The notes under the pieces: model-generated | What the model saw: only the letters and a program-made list of their open reading frames with translations | Database searches by the model: none | What the model was told of the DNA's origin: nothing | Position numbers and translations under genes: made by a program | DNA from: Nomascus leucogenys | Taxonomy: Eukaryota > Chordata > Mammalia > Primates > Hylobatidae | Reading direction: 5' to 3' | Length of the DNA: 64,000 bases | Assembly (NCBI RefSeq): GCF_006542625.1 | Contig: NC_044392.1 | Coordinates: 92,135,334 to 92,199,333, forward strand | Shown here: piece after piece, positions 24,965 to 36,644 of the stretch | How the letters are laid out: each line of letters starts with the position of its first letter | Position numbering within the stretch: position 1 is the stretch's first letter

Positions 24965-27420
24965 TAATGTTAACAACTTAATAGAATATCTGAATGACTC
25001 AATAATTTGCTGAGGGCCGTTTAGACTATCCTGAGTAAACAATCCTCTTCTTCGTGTCCCAGAACATAGATTAGATTCCCAAATCTAAGATTCTGGAACA
25101 CTTTCCATCTATCTACCTCAGCTCTGAGGAGAATGGGTGGGATAAAGATAAAAGGGAATAAAGTTGAAACAAATAAATAACAGAGTGTCTTTGCACTGGA
25201 CAGATGCTAATCTGACTTCTGGGAACCAAAGAGAATAATTAACTAAAGACTCTATATCTGAGATCCTAAAGAGACAGAGAGAACAACAGAGGGAGATATC
25301 GATGCAGCCCTCTTTAGTAATGACAAATGTTTAACTAAATTGTATATTCTTCTCAGTTTATGCAGTGTTTTCTGTTTTGTTTTGCTTTGCTTTGCTGGGT
25401 TTTCCCTAGAATAATAGCCCATCTGACCACCATCAGGTTTAAGAGAATGTAGAGCCAAACACTCAGGAAAAGTATGGCAATGAAGAATCAAACCTTAGCA
25501 GCCATTTGGTAAGTTGCTCAACCCTTAGCGCAAATCAATAGAAAAGCAATAGACTCAAAACTACATAGAAATGTGGATTAATCATTGACAGGACATCCAT
25601 CACTTGGTTAGCTGCGGGATTCTGTGAGCCACAGATATTATGTTCCAGCAATGAAGATGTGACAAGTAGGCAGGAAAATAAAAGGCGGTCATGGTACTGA
25701 GGATTACAGGTGATCGGAAGTCAAGTCCCAAGCCTTTGCACAATTGAAAATGATTAGAGAGTATTCCCTCTGATAATGTTTCAGGGCACTAGAATGATGG
25801 CGAGCCTAGGAAAGGCAATGTTCCCACAATAGCTAAGAGAAAGTTAGAGGCATCTAAGTAATAGAAAATAGCCAAGACCAATTTGGAAGCTTCCAATCAC
25901 ATATAGCGAAGCACATTCTTTTTTCTGAGGACTGTGGCCAGGTGGCGGATTGGCTTATGAAGGTATTCTTTATATGATACGATTTATCTGGAGGCCCACA
26001 AACTCACTGACACAATTCCACACAATGGCATGCTGGACAAGTTACATGGCCTTCCAAGGGAGATGAATGCAGGATGAGCAATGTAAACAAGATTGCATGA
26101 TTTATGAAAGAAATCTCAGCCTTCCTGTGGTCACACGTCCAACATTTAATTCCTAAATTATTACAGCCAGAGAAACCAACATTTCCATTCCTGCAGAATG
26201 ACTGACACGTGGTTTAATGTTCCTCTCCCCTCCTGGAAATGTACTGCCCCCAAGAGCCCAGTGAAAGGAAGCTTGTCTTGTCACATCTCTGGAAAGAGAT
26301 CATTGACTATGCCAGCTTTGATATTTATTACCCTAGAAAAACTATGACAAAAAAATTAAGTGAAACAAAGGCTGTGTCTCAATATATTTGTAGAATTAGT
26401 TCTATTTTGGCAATATTCTTTCCTCTCCTAAGGCCAGAAGGTGATATTCAACATGAAAAACAGCCAACACGGCACAGGCATAGACCAATTCAAATGCATA
26501 AAAATCAGTTACAGTTACACTGGTGCCTACTGACAGAGCACCTGCTAAAGCCATGCTAAAATAACCCCCAAATATTACAGAACATTTTCTACTTTGTTTT
26601 GGGGTAAGTCAAAAGAGTTAGCTTTGTTTTCCAGAGTTATATAAAAATATATGCTGAAGGTCCTTGTAGTTCCTGCTGTAGTTTCATATTACAGGGGTTC
26701 CCAGGTCTCTGCTAATCATTCACTTTCCCAGTCAGACTCAACACACACAATGCAAGAGCAGTACTTCAAAATGACACTCTGGACCTGGATTTATCCCAAG
26801 AGAGATTGTCACTCCACTCTGCACTCTGCACTCTGCTAAAGAGCGAAAAAGTCACATGGTCCCGTTGATTATCCCCATGGGGGTACCAGCCTCCACTTAT
26901 GCATGCATACCCGAAAGGGAGTAGGTCAGGGACAGGCAGGCCAGTGCTGCAGTTCCACCTTCATGGGACCTTGATCCTTCTTTCCCTTCCAAAAGTCCCT
27001 ATCCAATGAACAGAAAGCTGGAGCTCTTTCCAGAATCATGGTGGGTATGGGAGCCCAGGGCCACTTTCCAAGCCACTGACATGAAGAAGCTCCCAAAAGG
27101 AATGATAGAGGAAGCTCCAGCCCCTGTCTGACTTCACTAAGACTTCCCACACCTGAAAGAAACAATAAGTCAACATTGACAAATTCCTGTTAGTATTTCT
27201 TAATATTTCAAAGAAACATTATAGATGTCATTTTTCCCCTATTGCTGGGGAAGATTCTTGTCATTTGCTGAAACACTTTATAGCCTTCCTAAACATTGCT
27301 TTGAGTATACACATTTATGAGATAATATACATTCTACATGAAAATACTATCATGTAGCTGTTCCCTAACACAACTATTCTGACCACTTTCGTAAGAGGAC
27401 ACTGTTATGCACATTAAGAG
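24965..27420. other. unique noncoding stretch
   Basis: No gene recognised. A tiny tandem 'ctgcactctgcactctgc' lies at about 26818-26835. Confidence 0.4.
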
Positions 27421-27424
27421 TCAC

Positions 27425-27640
27425 ATAGAGCATAGCGGCTGGAAACACAGGCTAGAGCCACATTCAATGCCTGGCTTGCCCACTGAGTAACTTTGAAATC
27501 CTGAATCAGTTTCTTATCTTCTTCAGGTAAAACAAGGGCAACAAGACCAACATCATAAGATTCTTGGGAGTCTTCAATGATTTATATGTGAAAGGTGTTT
27601 AGGGTGATGCACACTGTAGGCATTCCACAACCATCAACTA
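27425..27640 (-). repeat. MIR fragment
   Basis: Antisense MIR order: 'tgcctggcttgcccactgagtaac', 'atcagtttcttatcttcttcaggtaaaac', 'ttatatgtgaaaggtg' and 'gcattccacaaccatc'. Confidence 0.6.
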
Positions 27641-27754
27641 AACGGATGTCTCCATAGCACAGACAAAATGATCAATGCAAGAATCATCAAATTTTCAAGA
27701 ATCTCACACAAAGTATTTTACAAAAATGTTCACAATTTACCCAGTTTGTTTGCC

Positions 27755-27925
27755 ATCATGGATTCATTCAACAGTCATTTCTTGAGAGATAACTGTGTAC
27801 TGGACCCTGTGCCAGCTGCTGCGGATTTAAAAAGGAATGAGATATGGTCCCTACCATCAATGGATCATATGGTTTACCATCAAGTGTAGGAGACAAACAC
27901 ATACATACATAATACAACACAGGGA
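27755..27925 (+). repeat. old mammalian-wide repeat fragment
   Basis: 'gattcattcaacagtcatttcttgag', 'ctggaccctgtgccag' and 'atggtccctacc' follow the '...attcaacaaatatttattgag...caggcactg...tccctgccc' pattern. Family name not assigned. Confidence 0.45.
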
Positions 27926-27929
27926 GTGA

Positions 27930-29625
27930 TTTTAGATGAGGCTCATAGAAAAAAGAGGTTAACCCACATCAGGGGGCCAAATTGGTATTATATGTTCCAC
28001 ATACATCTCTGAATAGTGATATTTTGGGGTCAAAACCCCTACAGTAAGATACAGATCTAGACTATTTTACTCGTGAGCCCTCATTTCCATTGATGGCAGA
28101 AGCAAAAAGTAGATATTGCTATTAAAGTTAACTTATGATCCTCTTTCTAAAACGTAATCTCTTTGGGTTGTCATATTCAGGATTTTCTCCAACATCATTC
28201 TCCTAATCCTTGGGGGCTCATGAATGTCCTGTCACTAGAAAGAGGACATCTGGCACTTGCCCTGTCTGAGCACTCACTGCCTTCCATCACTGCTTTAAAG
28301 CGTGAGATGCTGATCTGTGGTCTGATCTCTTAGCATGACCATGGAGGTGATGGCTCTCAACTAGCTCAAACTTCCCTCCCAATGCTCCACCAGGCTTTCA
28401 CCTCAGCACTAACGTGCACAGCTGGCATTTTGAGATTTAGCCATGTCCCACGTATCATTCCTGCTTTGGGCTAGCCAGTCCTTGGTTTCCTGTTAAAGCT
28501 GTGGCAGCCTCCTGACAGCCATGCTGATTTCTAATTCTCAAACACCATCTCAGGGACAGTTTTGGGAACCTTCCTGGGTCTCCTCTCTGGATCCAAATGA
28601 GACTCAGGGGTGGCAGAAGGAGGCTTTCTCAGGCGTGGTCATCTTAAACAAATAGCAACACAGTCACTGCTCTACCAAGGATGCCCCTTTTGGGGCGATA
28701 ATCTCCATCGAGAGTTCCAGGCAAGGTGTGCTAACCCAGCCCCTTCTCACCAGTGATTTCCAAAACCATCTGGAGTCTCTATACAGCCCAGGCCCAGGAA
28801 CTTGTCCCAGTTCTGGGCTCAGTCATCTTGCTTGCCTCTCACTCTGTCCCCAGGATCCTCTCCATCAGTTTTCTTCTTTCCAGGTATGAGAAATTACCTT
28901 TATGTCATACTCTACATAGTCTCTGTTCTGTGGTTTATAGTAAATCTTTCTTACCTCGGTCCTCTAGGCTCTTAATATTTTAAGGGAATAGTTAATATTT
29001 AAAGGATTGCTTCTGATTTCTCTTTCAACAAGCCTAGGTATTGCAAGTGAATGCCTTGGCTTTTCACTACCACTGCCTTCGAAATTAGCTTCAAGAGCAG
29101 GTTTCGGAATTCGAAAACTGAACATGGTCTCCTTTGTTCTTGGCTGCCCCTCAAGAAAAGAATGTCATGACTCAGTGGGTGGGGACTGTGGTGCAGAATG
29201 AACTAATGGGAATTTAAAATACAGAAAAGAAAGTTTCAAAATATTATCATGTCTTTTTGGTCCCTACTTGAAAAAAAATCTTAATCCCAAAGATAAGGTA
29301 ACAAAATAGCACTGGGCACATCTGTTCTCTAACACACCTTTGCCATTCAGTGCCCTAGAGTGTATCAGGCGGATATAAAAGCAGAAACTTTCACAAACAG
29401 GTGAAGCTGTGTCATCACCCTGATTCATAGGGTTATTGAACATCCCAACCTCAGCAAAAAAAAAAAAAAAAGCTTTACCACTGTCTGCAATAAGCAAGGT
29501 TGTTCTGGAGGAAGGTGAGGAGGACAATGGCAGGGGAAAGGCTGACATAAATGACAGAAACCATGGATGAAAAATATATATATCCTATATGACTGTCAGG
29601 GAGCTGATCATTGAAAATTACCTAG
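27930..29625. other. unique noncoding stretch
   Basis: No gene recognised. An A-run of about 16 lies at 29457-29472. The stretch ends at the 5' break of the L1. Confidence 0.4.
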
Positions 29626-29631
29626 TCATTG

Positions 29632-29891
29632 TTTCAGCAGAAGCTGTACAAGCCAGAAGAGAGTAGGGGCCAATATTCAACATTCTTAAAGAAAGGAATT
29701 TTCAAAACAGAATTTCACGTCCAGCCAAACTAAGTTTCATAAGCGAAGGAGAAATAAAATCTTTTCCAGACAAGCAAATGCTCAGGGATTTTGTCACCAC
29801 CAGGCCTGCCTTACAAAAGCTCCTGAAGGAAGCACTAAATATGGAAAGGAAAAACCAGTACCAGCCACTGCGGAAACACACCAAAATATGA
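29632..29891 (+). pseudogene. L1 ORF1 3' remnant
   Basis: It encodes the C-terminal part of the L1 ORF1 RNA-binding protein. Recognisable pieces are AKLSFISEGEIK and DKQMLRDFVTTRPAL, followed by LLKEALNMERK and a TGA stop at 29889-29891. An in-frame TAG at 29664-29666 replaces a codon that is normally Trp. The N-terminal coiled coil and most of the RRM domain are absent because the element starts here. It cannot make a functional protein. Confidence 0.9.
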
Positions 29892-29954
29892 AGACCAATG
29901 ATACTATGAAGAAACTGCATCAACTAGTGTGCAAAATAACCAGATAGCATCATA

Positions 29955-31797
29955 ATGACAGGATCAAATTCACACATAACAATATTAACCTTAAATGTAA
30001 ATAGGCTAAATGCCCCAATTAAAAGACACAGACTGGCAAATTGGAGAGTCAAGATCCATTGATGTGCTGTATTCAGGAGACCCATCTCACATGCAAAGAT
30101 ACACATGGGCTCAAAAATAAAGATATGGAGGAATATATACCAAGCAAATGGAAAGCAAAAAAAAAAAAAAAAAAAAAAAAAAAGCAGGGGTTGCAATCCT
30201 AATCTCTGACAAAACAGACTTTAAACCAACAAAGATCAAAAAAGACAAAGAAGAGCATTACATAATGGTAAAGAGATCAATGCAACAAGAGGAGCTAACT
30301 ATCCTAAATATATATGCACCCAATACAGGTACGCCCAGATTCATAAAGCAAGTCCTTAGAGACCTACGAAGAGACTTAGACTCCCACACAATAATAGTGG
30401 GAGACTTTAACACCACGCTGTCAAATTAGATCAGTGATACAGAAAATTAACAAGGATATTCAGGACTTGAACTCAGCTCTGGATCAAATGGACTTAATAG
30501 ACATCTCCAGAACTCTCCATACCAAATCAACAGAATATACATTCTTCTCAGTGCCACATGGCACGTTTTCTAAAATCTACCACATATTTGGAAGTAAAAC
30601 ACTCCTCAGCAAATGCAGAAGAACTGAAATCGTAACAAACAGTCTCTCAGGCCACAGTGCAATCAAATTAGAACTCAGGATTAAGAAGCTCACCAGAATT
30701 GCACAACTACATGGAAATTGAACAACCTTCTCCTGAATGACTCCTGGGTAAATAATGAAATTAAGGCAGAAATTAAGAAGCTCTTTGAAACCAGTGAGAA
30801 CAAAGAGACAACCTGCCAGAATCTTTGGGACACAGCTAAAGCAGTATTAACAAGGAAATTTATAGCACTAAATGCCCACATCAGAAAGCTAGAAAGATCT
30901 CAAATCGACACCCTAATATCACAATTAAAAGAACTAGAAAAGCAAGAGCAAACAAATTCAAAAGCTAGCAGAAGACAAGAAATAACTAAGATCAGAGCAG
31001 AACTAAAGGAGATAGAGACACAAAAAAAACCCTTCAAAAAATAAACAAATCCAGGGGGTGTTTTTTTGAAAAAACTAACAAAATAGATAGACTGCTAGCT
31101 AGACTAATAAAGAATAAAAGAGAGAAGAATCAAATAGACACAACTAAAAAAATGATAAATCACTGACCCCACAGAAATACAAACTACCATCAGAGAATAC
31201 TGTAAATACCTCAACACGAATAAATTAGAAAATCTAGAAAAAATTGATAAATTTCTGGACACATACACCCTCCCAAGACGAAACCAGGAAGAAGTCAAAA
31301 CCCTGAATAGACCAATAACAAGTTCTCAAATTGTGGCAGTAATAAATAGCCTACCAGCCAAAAAAAGTCCAGGACCAGACGGATTCATAGCTGAATTATA
31401 CCAGAGGTACAAAGAGGAGCTGATACCATTCCTTCTGAAACTATTCCAAACAATTGAAAAGGAGGGACTCCTCCCTAACTCCTTCTATGAGGCCAGCATC
31501 ATCCTGATACCAAAATCTGGCAGAGACACAACAAAAAAAGAAAACTTCAGGCCAATACCCCTGATGAACATTGATGTGAAAATCCTCAATAAAATACTAG
31601 CAAACCGAATCCAGCAGCACATCAAAAAGCTTATCCACCACGATCAAGTTGGCTTCATCCCTGGTATTCAAGGCTGGTTCAACATACACAAATCAATAAA
31701 CTTAATCCATCACATAAACAGAACCAGGGACAAAAATCACATGATTATTTCAATAGATGCAGAAAAGGCCTTTGGGTTCAACATCCCTTCATGTTAA
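29955..31797 (+). pseudogene. L1 ORF2 remnant (endonuclease and partial RT)
   Basis: The ORF2 start ATG is at 29955 (MTGSNSHITILTLN). A small deletion shifts the frame, and it stops at 30060-30062. Endonuclease pieces continue in two frames: the frame at 30148-30429 holds NIYAPNTG and GDFNT, and that at 30434-30721 holds the C-terminal half. There the family's catalytic Asp in SKIDHI reads Tyr (SKIYHI), and the Asp in SDHSAIKLEL reads Gly (SGHSAIKLEL). The linker frame is 30718-31044. The RT frame 31333-31797 keeps KKSPGPDG, KENFRPI and the motif A Asp (SIDAEKAF), then loses frame. The RT catalytic FADD box and the Cys-rich C terminus are missing. Confidence 0.92.
30157..30183 (+). repeat. 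poly(A) tract, 27 nt, inside L1 ORF2
   Basis: An uninterrupted A27 at the place where L1 ORF2 has a short A run (a Gln-Lys-Lys coding stretch). It is an expanded homopolymer, not a retrotransposon tail. Confidence 0.95.
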
Positions 31798-31959
31798 AAA
31801 CTCTCAATAAACTAGGTATTGATGGAACATATCTCAAAATAATAGGAGCTATTTATGACAAGCCCACAGACAATATCATATTGAATGGGCAAAAGCTGGA
31901 AGCATTTATTTTGAAAACCAGCACAAAACAAGGATGCCCTCTCTCACCACTCCTATTCT

Positions 31960-32335
31960 AATGTCAAACTTAGATATTAGGAGTCATTGTACCAGCTCTC
32001 TAGCTTTCCTGCCCATTATCTTAAATGATTTTCTCAGTAAAACAGAGTTACAGTAACCCAATTTCCACCTGAAGAACCTAAGGCTCAGTGACTTTCTTCA
32101 AACCAAAAAGTAGTGATGGTAGAAAGCAAATTCAGATCTCCACACTTTGCAGCAGAAGGGCTATTTACATTCTTCATTCTTACAGATCTTGCTCCTTAAT
32201 TCTCTGTTCTTGAAATTACTTTTGATTTTTATTTCATGGCTTATAATTATTTGTTTATGATGTTTATTCTTCTCAAATACCAATAGATTGTAATTGTCAC
32301 TAACTCATGCAGACTCCTACCAACCGTTGTATAAA
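31960..32335. other. unique noncoding stretch between L1 and Alu
   Basis: The sequence after 31960 no longer matches L1. A diverged MIR-like piece may lie near 32010-32130 ('acagagttacagtaaccc...gaacctaaggctcag'). Nothing else recognised. Confidence 0.4.
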
Positions 32336-32339
32336 TCTT

Positions 32340-32654
32340 GGCCAGGTGCGGTGGCTCACGCCTGTAATCCCAGCACTTTGGGAGGCCGAGGTGGGCAGAT
32401 CACAAGGTCAGGAGATCGAGACCATCCTGGCTAACATGGTGAAACTATGGTACACTATGGTGTACTAAAAAGTACAAAAAATTAGCCGGTGTGGTGGCGG
32501 GCGCCTGTAGTCCCAGCTACTTGGGAAGCTGAAGCAGGAGAATGGCATGAACCCTGGAGGCAGAGCTTGCAGTGAGCCAAGATCACGCCATTGCACTCCA
32601 GCCTGGGCAACAGAGTGAGACTCTGTCTCAAAAAACAAAAAAAAAAAAAAAAAA
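32340..32654 (+). repeat. Alu (AluY-like)
   Basis: Full dimer with 'ggtgggcagatcacaaggtc', 'gatcgagaccatcctggc' and 'ggcgggcgcctgtagtcccag', and an A-rich tail to 32654. Around 32443-32465 the usual 'aaaccccgtctctact' is replaced by two copies of actatggt, a local duplication. It forms an inverted pair with the next Alu. Confidence 0.97.
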
Positions 32655-32792
32655 GAAGCTTATCTTGTGTACCAAGATATCAAGTCATCTCACCTTTATG
32701 TTTGATCGGTCCTCAGAAATCACCTCCAATTTTGAGGAAGCTTGCACTCTTCTTGAGATGTCTCATATGGTCTGCTTATTTATTAGCCATTG

Positions 32793-33121
32793 TTTATTTT
32801 ATTTTATTATTATTATTTTTATTTTATCTTATTTTATTTTGAGACAGTCTGGCTCTGTTGCCCAGGCTGGAGTGCAGTGGTGAGATCTCGGCTCACTACA
32901 ACCTCCACCTCCCGAGTTCAAGCAATTTTCATGCCTTGGCCTCCTGAGTAGCTGGGATTACAGGCATGTGCCACCACGCCCAGCTAATTTTTGTATTTTT
33001 TAGTAGAGACAAGGTTTCACCATGTTGTCCAGGCTGGTCTCGAACTCCTGAGCTCAAGTGATCCGACTGCCTCAGCTTACCAAACTGCTGGGATTACAGG
33101 CGTGAGCCACCACACCTGGCC
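32793..33121 (-). repeat. Alu, antisense (older Alu)
   Basis: The tail region is a (TTTTA)/(TTA) run at 32793-32840, followed by 'gagacagtctggctctg' and ending 'gtgagccaccacacctggcc'. Diverged positions such as 'gagctcaagtgatcc' suggest an AluJ/early AluS age. Confidence 0.96.
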
Positions 33122-33329
33122 TATTATTTTCTAAGAAAGATGTTTTCCTTTGTTGCTCAAGGAAATATTCAAGGTATCTCATGTCTCAAGTCCTCTACTT
33201 CCAAGGTAATTCCATATAGGACTCTCCAAGGGATGTACTATGCTTGGGTCAGATCTCATCACCTTTCTTTTTGGCAAAATACACTGTCAGCTATTTTAAC
33301 TAAGCAAATTAAAAATAGCATATTAGAAA

Positions 33330-33785
33330 CAATTAACTTTTGCTGTATTACATTACAAAGTGTAATGGCTCAAAACAACAGTCAATTGTTTAGCTCACAA
33401 TTCTGCAGGTCAGCAAATTGGGCTGAGTGTAACTGGGTAGTTCTGGTCCCAGCTGGGCTCAATGAACGCATCTGTGGTCAGCTATCAGGTCAGCTGGGAA
33501 CTGGTTGGTCTAGGATGACCTCAGCTCAGCTGGAATGGCTATGGCTGTCTAGACTTGCTCACAGTGTAACTGAGCAGGATTTTAAAGATCTAGATTTGCA
33601 ACTGGCACACCACCATTTCTGTCACATTCTTGTGACTAAAGTAAATTCTAAGGCCAGCCAAGACTTAAGGATTGGGTAGAGAGACTCCATTTCTTGACGG
33701 GAGATCCTGCAAAGTTACCTTATGGGGGACATAAATACAGGGAGATCTGAACAACTGGGTGATTTTTGTAATCAATCTACCAAAG
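33330..33785 (-). repeat. probable MaLR/MLT1-like LTR
   Basis: Antisense LTR pattern: 'gtaatggctcaaaacaacag', 'ttagctcacaattctgcagg', 'cagcaaattgggctgagtg', 'ggtcagctgggaactgg' and an end near 'caatctacca'. The 179-codon open frame at 33140-33679 crosses it and is not a gene. Confidence 0.55.
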
Positions 33786-33954
33786 TATCTATGACTGAGA
33801 TTGGTCAAACAACAAAACATATTAAGTTTTAACTGTAAAACCTACTCTGCTAGGCACCCCTTACATGAACTCAACCATTTTCCAACCAATTTATTTACCT
33901 GGAAAAATGAAACAAGTATTTAATTAAAATGAGTTCAAATAAGTTTGGCGATCA

Positions 33955-34140
33955 GGTGTGTCATGCTAGGAATTAAACTAGTCATGGGAATTTATAGGCA
34001 AATGAAAAAATCACTACCATTAAGAAGCCTGCAGTCTAGCAGAGGAAACAAATAGGTAAATATATGTAATGATAATTACAGAGGCCACTATGGGGTTACA
34101 GAGGAAAGGCACGTCACTCAGAGCAACTTCCAAGAGAAGG
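33955..34140 (+). repeat. possible old mammalian-wide repeat
   Basis: 'cactaccattaagaagcctgcagtctagcagagg' resembles the '...tccctgccctcatggagcttacattctagtgg' part of an old dispersed repeat. Confidence 0.35.
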
Positions 34141-34599
34141 GTGTAAACGTCAGGTATCCGAGAAACCCAAAGGATGAGAAATATTGCATTCTGTGCATGT
34201 GAGTAGACAACACTGAGTCCATAGCTCCCAGCCTTTGTCAGAAGGTCAGGAAATTACTGACAGACTTGTCTTACCATGGATAGCATGTTTGATACTAGGG
34301 ACTTTCTATAAGGTACCATTAAACTGATTTTGTCTACAATCCCCTTCTGTTACCTGCATGCAAAGATCCCAGGTAAACCTCAGTCTTTGTTCTCTGCCTA
34401 AATATCAGATAGTAAGTGTTGCCTATTTTCTGTCTCTCCAGCACTCCTCACTACTCAATGTATATTCAACATCCATTTTCCTCTGTTTTTAGCATTTAGA
34501 ATCTTGCAGCTATTTCATCCTCAATATGAAGATGTGACTTTCACTTCAGCTGCCTCAGGCAGTTAAGTATTTCTCCTGTTTTTGAAGCCTCGGTACTAG

Positions 34600-34790
34600 T
34601 AATACATTCATTCATATAATGATTTATCAAGGACTGGCTACAGCTTACAGCTACCAAATAATGGTAAACAAGATAATTACAGCCTCTACCCTCATGACTC
34701 TTACAATCTACTGAAAGAGACTGATATTAAAGAAGGAATTACACAAATAATTTTCAATTACGGTTATATGTCCTATAAAGAAACATACAA
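34600..34790 (+). repeat. possible old mammalian-wide repeat
   Basis: 'tacattcattcatataatgatttatcaag', then 'gcctctaccctcatgactcttacaatc', in the same order as the class noted at 27755. Confidence 0.4.
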
Positions 34791-36475
34791 GGTTGTATGA
34801 GAACAAAACAAGAAACAATTAGTAGTCTGACAAATGAGCAATAATTAGCCCCAAAAGGAAGCTGTAGAGATCCAGAAGTGTTGTAGACTGAAGGCACCAT
34901 GTGTGCCAGGGCTGGGTCTGAAGGAGCCCAGCAGAAGCAGGAAGACGGCGCATGTGGCTGGATCCAAGTAAGTGAGGAGGTGAATCACAGGAGATCAGGC
35001 TGAAGAAACAGAAAATATTCAGTCCACAGGACTGCATCCACCTCTCAGCATAAAAATACTTTTATCCAAAACCATGTCATATGTAGGATGCCTATGATCT
35101 CAAAATTAACCCAAACTTAGAATTTTATATTTCATTTGCAGTTTATCATTCAAAAGTATTTACCTTCTTAATCCACAGGCTCACCTTCAACTCTGACTAA
35201 TCCCAAGTTCTTGAATGTTTTCTCAAAACAGGATTGGATCAACTTTGATCAGTAGTCAAAATCTAAGTAGAGTTCCTAGGATATAAAATGACACGGATTT
35301 CTAGGGATTGCAAACATCTCCCAGGACACAGAACAAAGGGTGGTGGAGAAATAGAACTAAAAACTAGTTTACTCAGCTTTCTTCCTTTTTGAGAATGTTC
35401 AGGCTAAACGTTATGCCCTTCCTCCTCATCCTTAGAAGCTGAGGGACAGGTTAAGCTGATTGCCAGCACATTCTCGGGATGTTCCGCTAATCCTCATCTG
35501 TTTTACTCTCTAAAGTCTTTCTTTATCTCTAATATTGTTTTAAATTCTCTTGAAATTAGAAGTTGGACCAAATGTGCTTTACATGCAAATATTTGGCTCT
35601 TTCTGCATGTAAAATGAAGTTAAAACTCAAAGCTATAAAAACAAAAGTTGAAAACCCAAACTCTGGGCACACATTGGTTGAGAGTGTGTATGTGTTGCGA
35701 TTTTGGGGTCAGTAAGGAGTTTAGTAGAAAGCAAACCCAAAAGGGGAATAAAGCTACTTCTTACTTCTCTAAGGCTCATATATTTGATCAGATTGAAATG
35801 TTTTCCCTTATTTTTCTATATTCTATCTAGCAGAAGAATTAATATGCAACTATTGTTCTTTGCCCCCATTATCTCCTGTGCCACCCCTCTTGCAAGCCAG
35901 CAGGAAAACCATCCTATTCCAAACATATGGTCATTGCGGGTTTCTTTATCAAAATACACAATCTAATCTTTTATTTAAATCAGCATCACTTTTCCTACAC
36001 TTACTCAGCGTGTGACACTTTGGTCCATGCTGTTCAATTGACCTGAGTTTAAAGAAAACCTGTGTAAACTTTGAGGTCAAAAGTTTCTAGACAATTCCTT
36101 TTCCCAGGAGGTCACTTTGTCGGAGAGTGTGATGCCATTTATTATCAATTTCCAGGGTTGAAAACATGATGTTGAATTAAAACACCTTCCATTTCAGGTG
36201 CTCAGTTCCTACCCTGAGTTCTATTATTTTAAAACTTTAGCTAAAAATTTCCCGGAGGTGACTGAGTTTTCTCAGTCCCTGGGGAAGCTGCTGTGAATGA
36301 CCTTTCACAATGCCTTTTCTGAGAGTCTCCAAGTCTGCTTTTGCAACCTAAGTATTATCAGCTTAAATGCATGCCAGGGGCATTCAAATAAAAGGAATGA
36401 ATGAAAATTATAAATGGAAACTTTAAAAAATGAATAAAGGAACAGAGAAGACTTAAGGAAAAGAGGTAATAAAGT
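34791..36475. other. unique noncoding stretch
   Basis: No gene or repeat recognised. Confidence 0.4.
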
Positions 36476-36479
36476 GAAA

Positions 36480-36640
36480 ACAAAGTTTGGAGTTCTAATC
36501 TCACCCTATGCAGTGGGACCCCAAGCAAACTGCACCTGTTTCCAGTTCTATTACAGGGACTTCGTGGCATTCTTTTGGAGATTAAATACAACAGCACATG
36601 TAAAGCACCTGGTATACGGTTAGTACTCAGGCTTGTTAGT
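36480..36640 (-). repeat. MIR fragment
   Basis: Antisense MIR: 'gaccccaagcaaactgcacctg', 'ggagattaaatacaacagcacatgtaaagcacctggtat' and 'agtactcag'. Confidence 0.6.
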
Positions 36641-36644
36641 TTCT

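Larger units (their letters stand above)
29632..31959 (+). mobile_element. L1 LINE, internal 2.3-kb fragment, both ends missing
   Basis: The segment runs from the last 86 codons of L1 ORF1, through the inter-ORF region, to the reverse transcriptase part of ORF2. It stops near 31959, before the catalytic FADD-type motif. There is no 5' UTR, 3' UTR or poly-A tail. The nonamer agtcattgt occurs directly before it (29624-29632) and again at 31982-31990, about 22 bases past the L1 end. Divergence suggests a primate-type L1 (L1P) rather than a human-specific one. A loss of the 3' end is unusual, because L1 copies normally lose the 5' end. It is dead: multiple frame breaks, stops and missing domains. 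Confidence 0.95.

Noticed and set aside
33140..33679. 179-codon open frame, plus strand
   Set aside because: The longest open frame, but it runs from unique sequence into an old LTR (33330-33785) and shows no domain.
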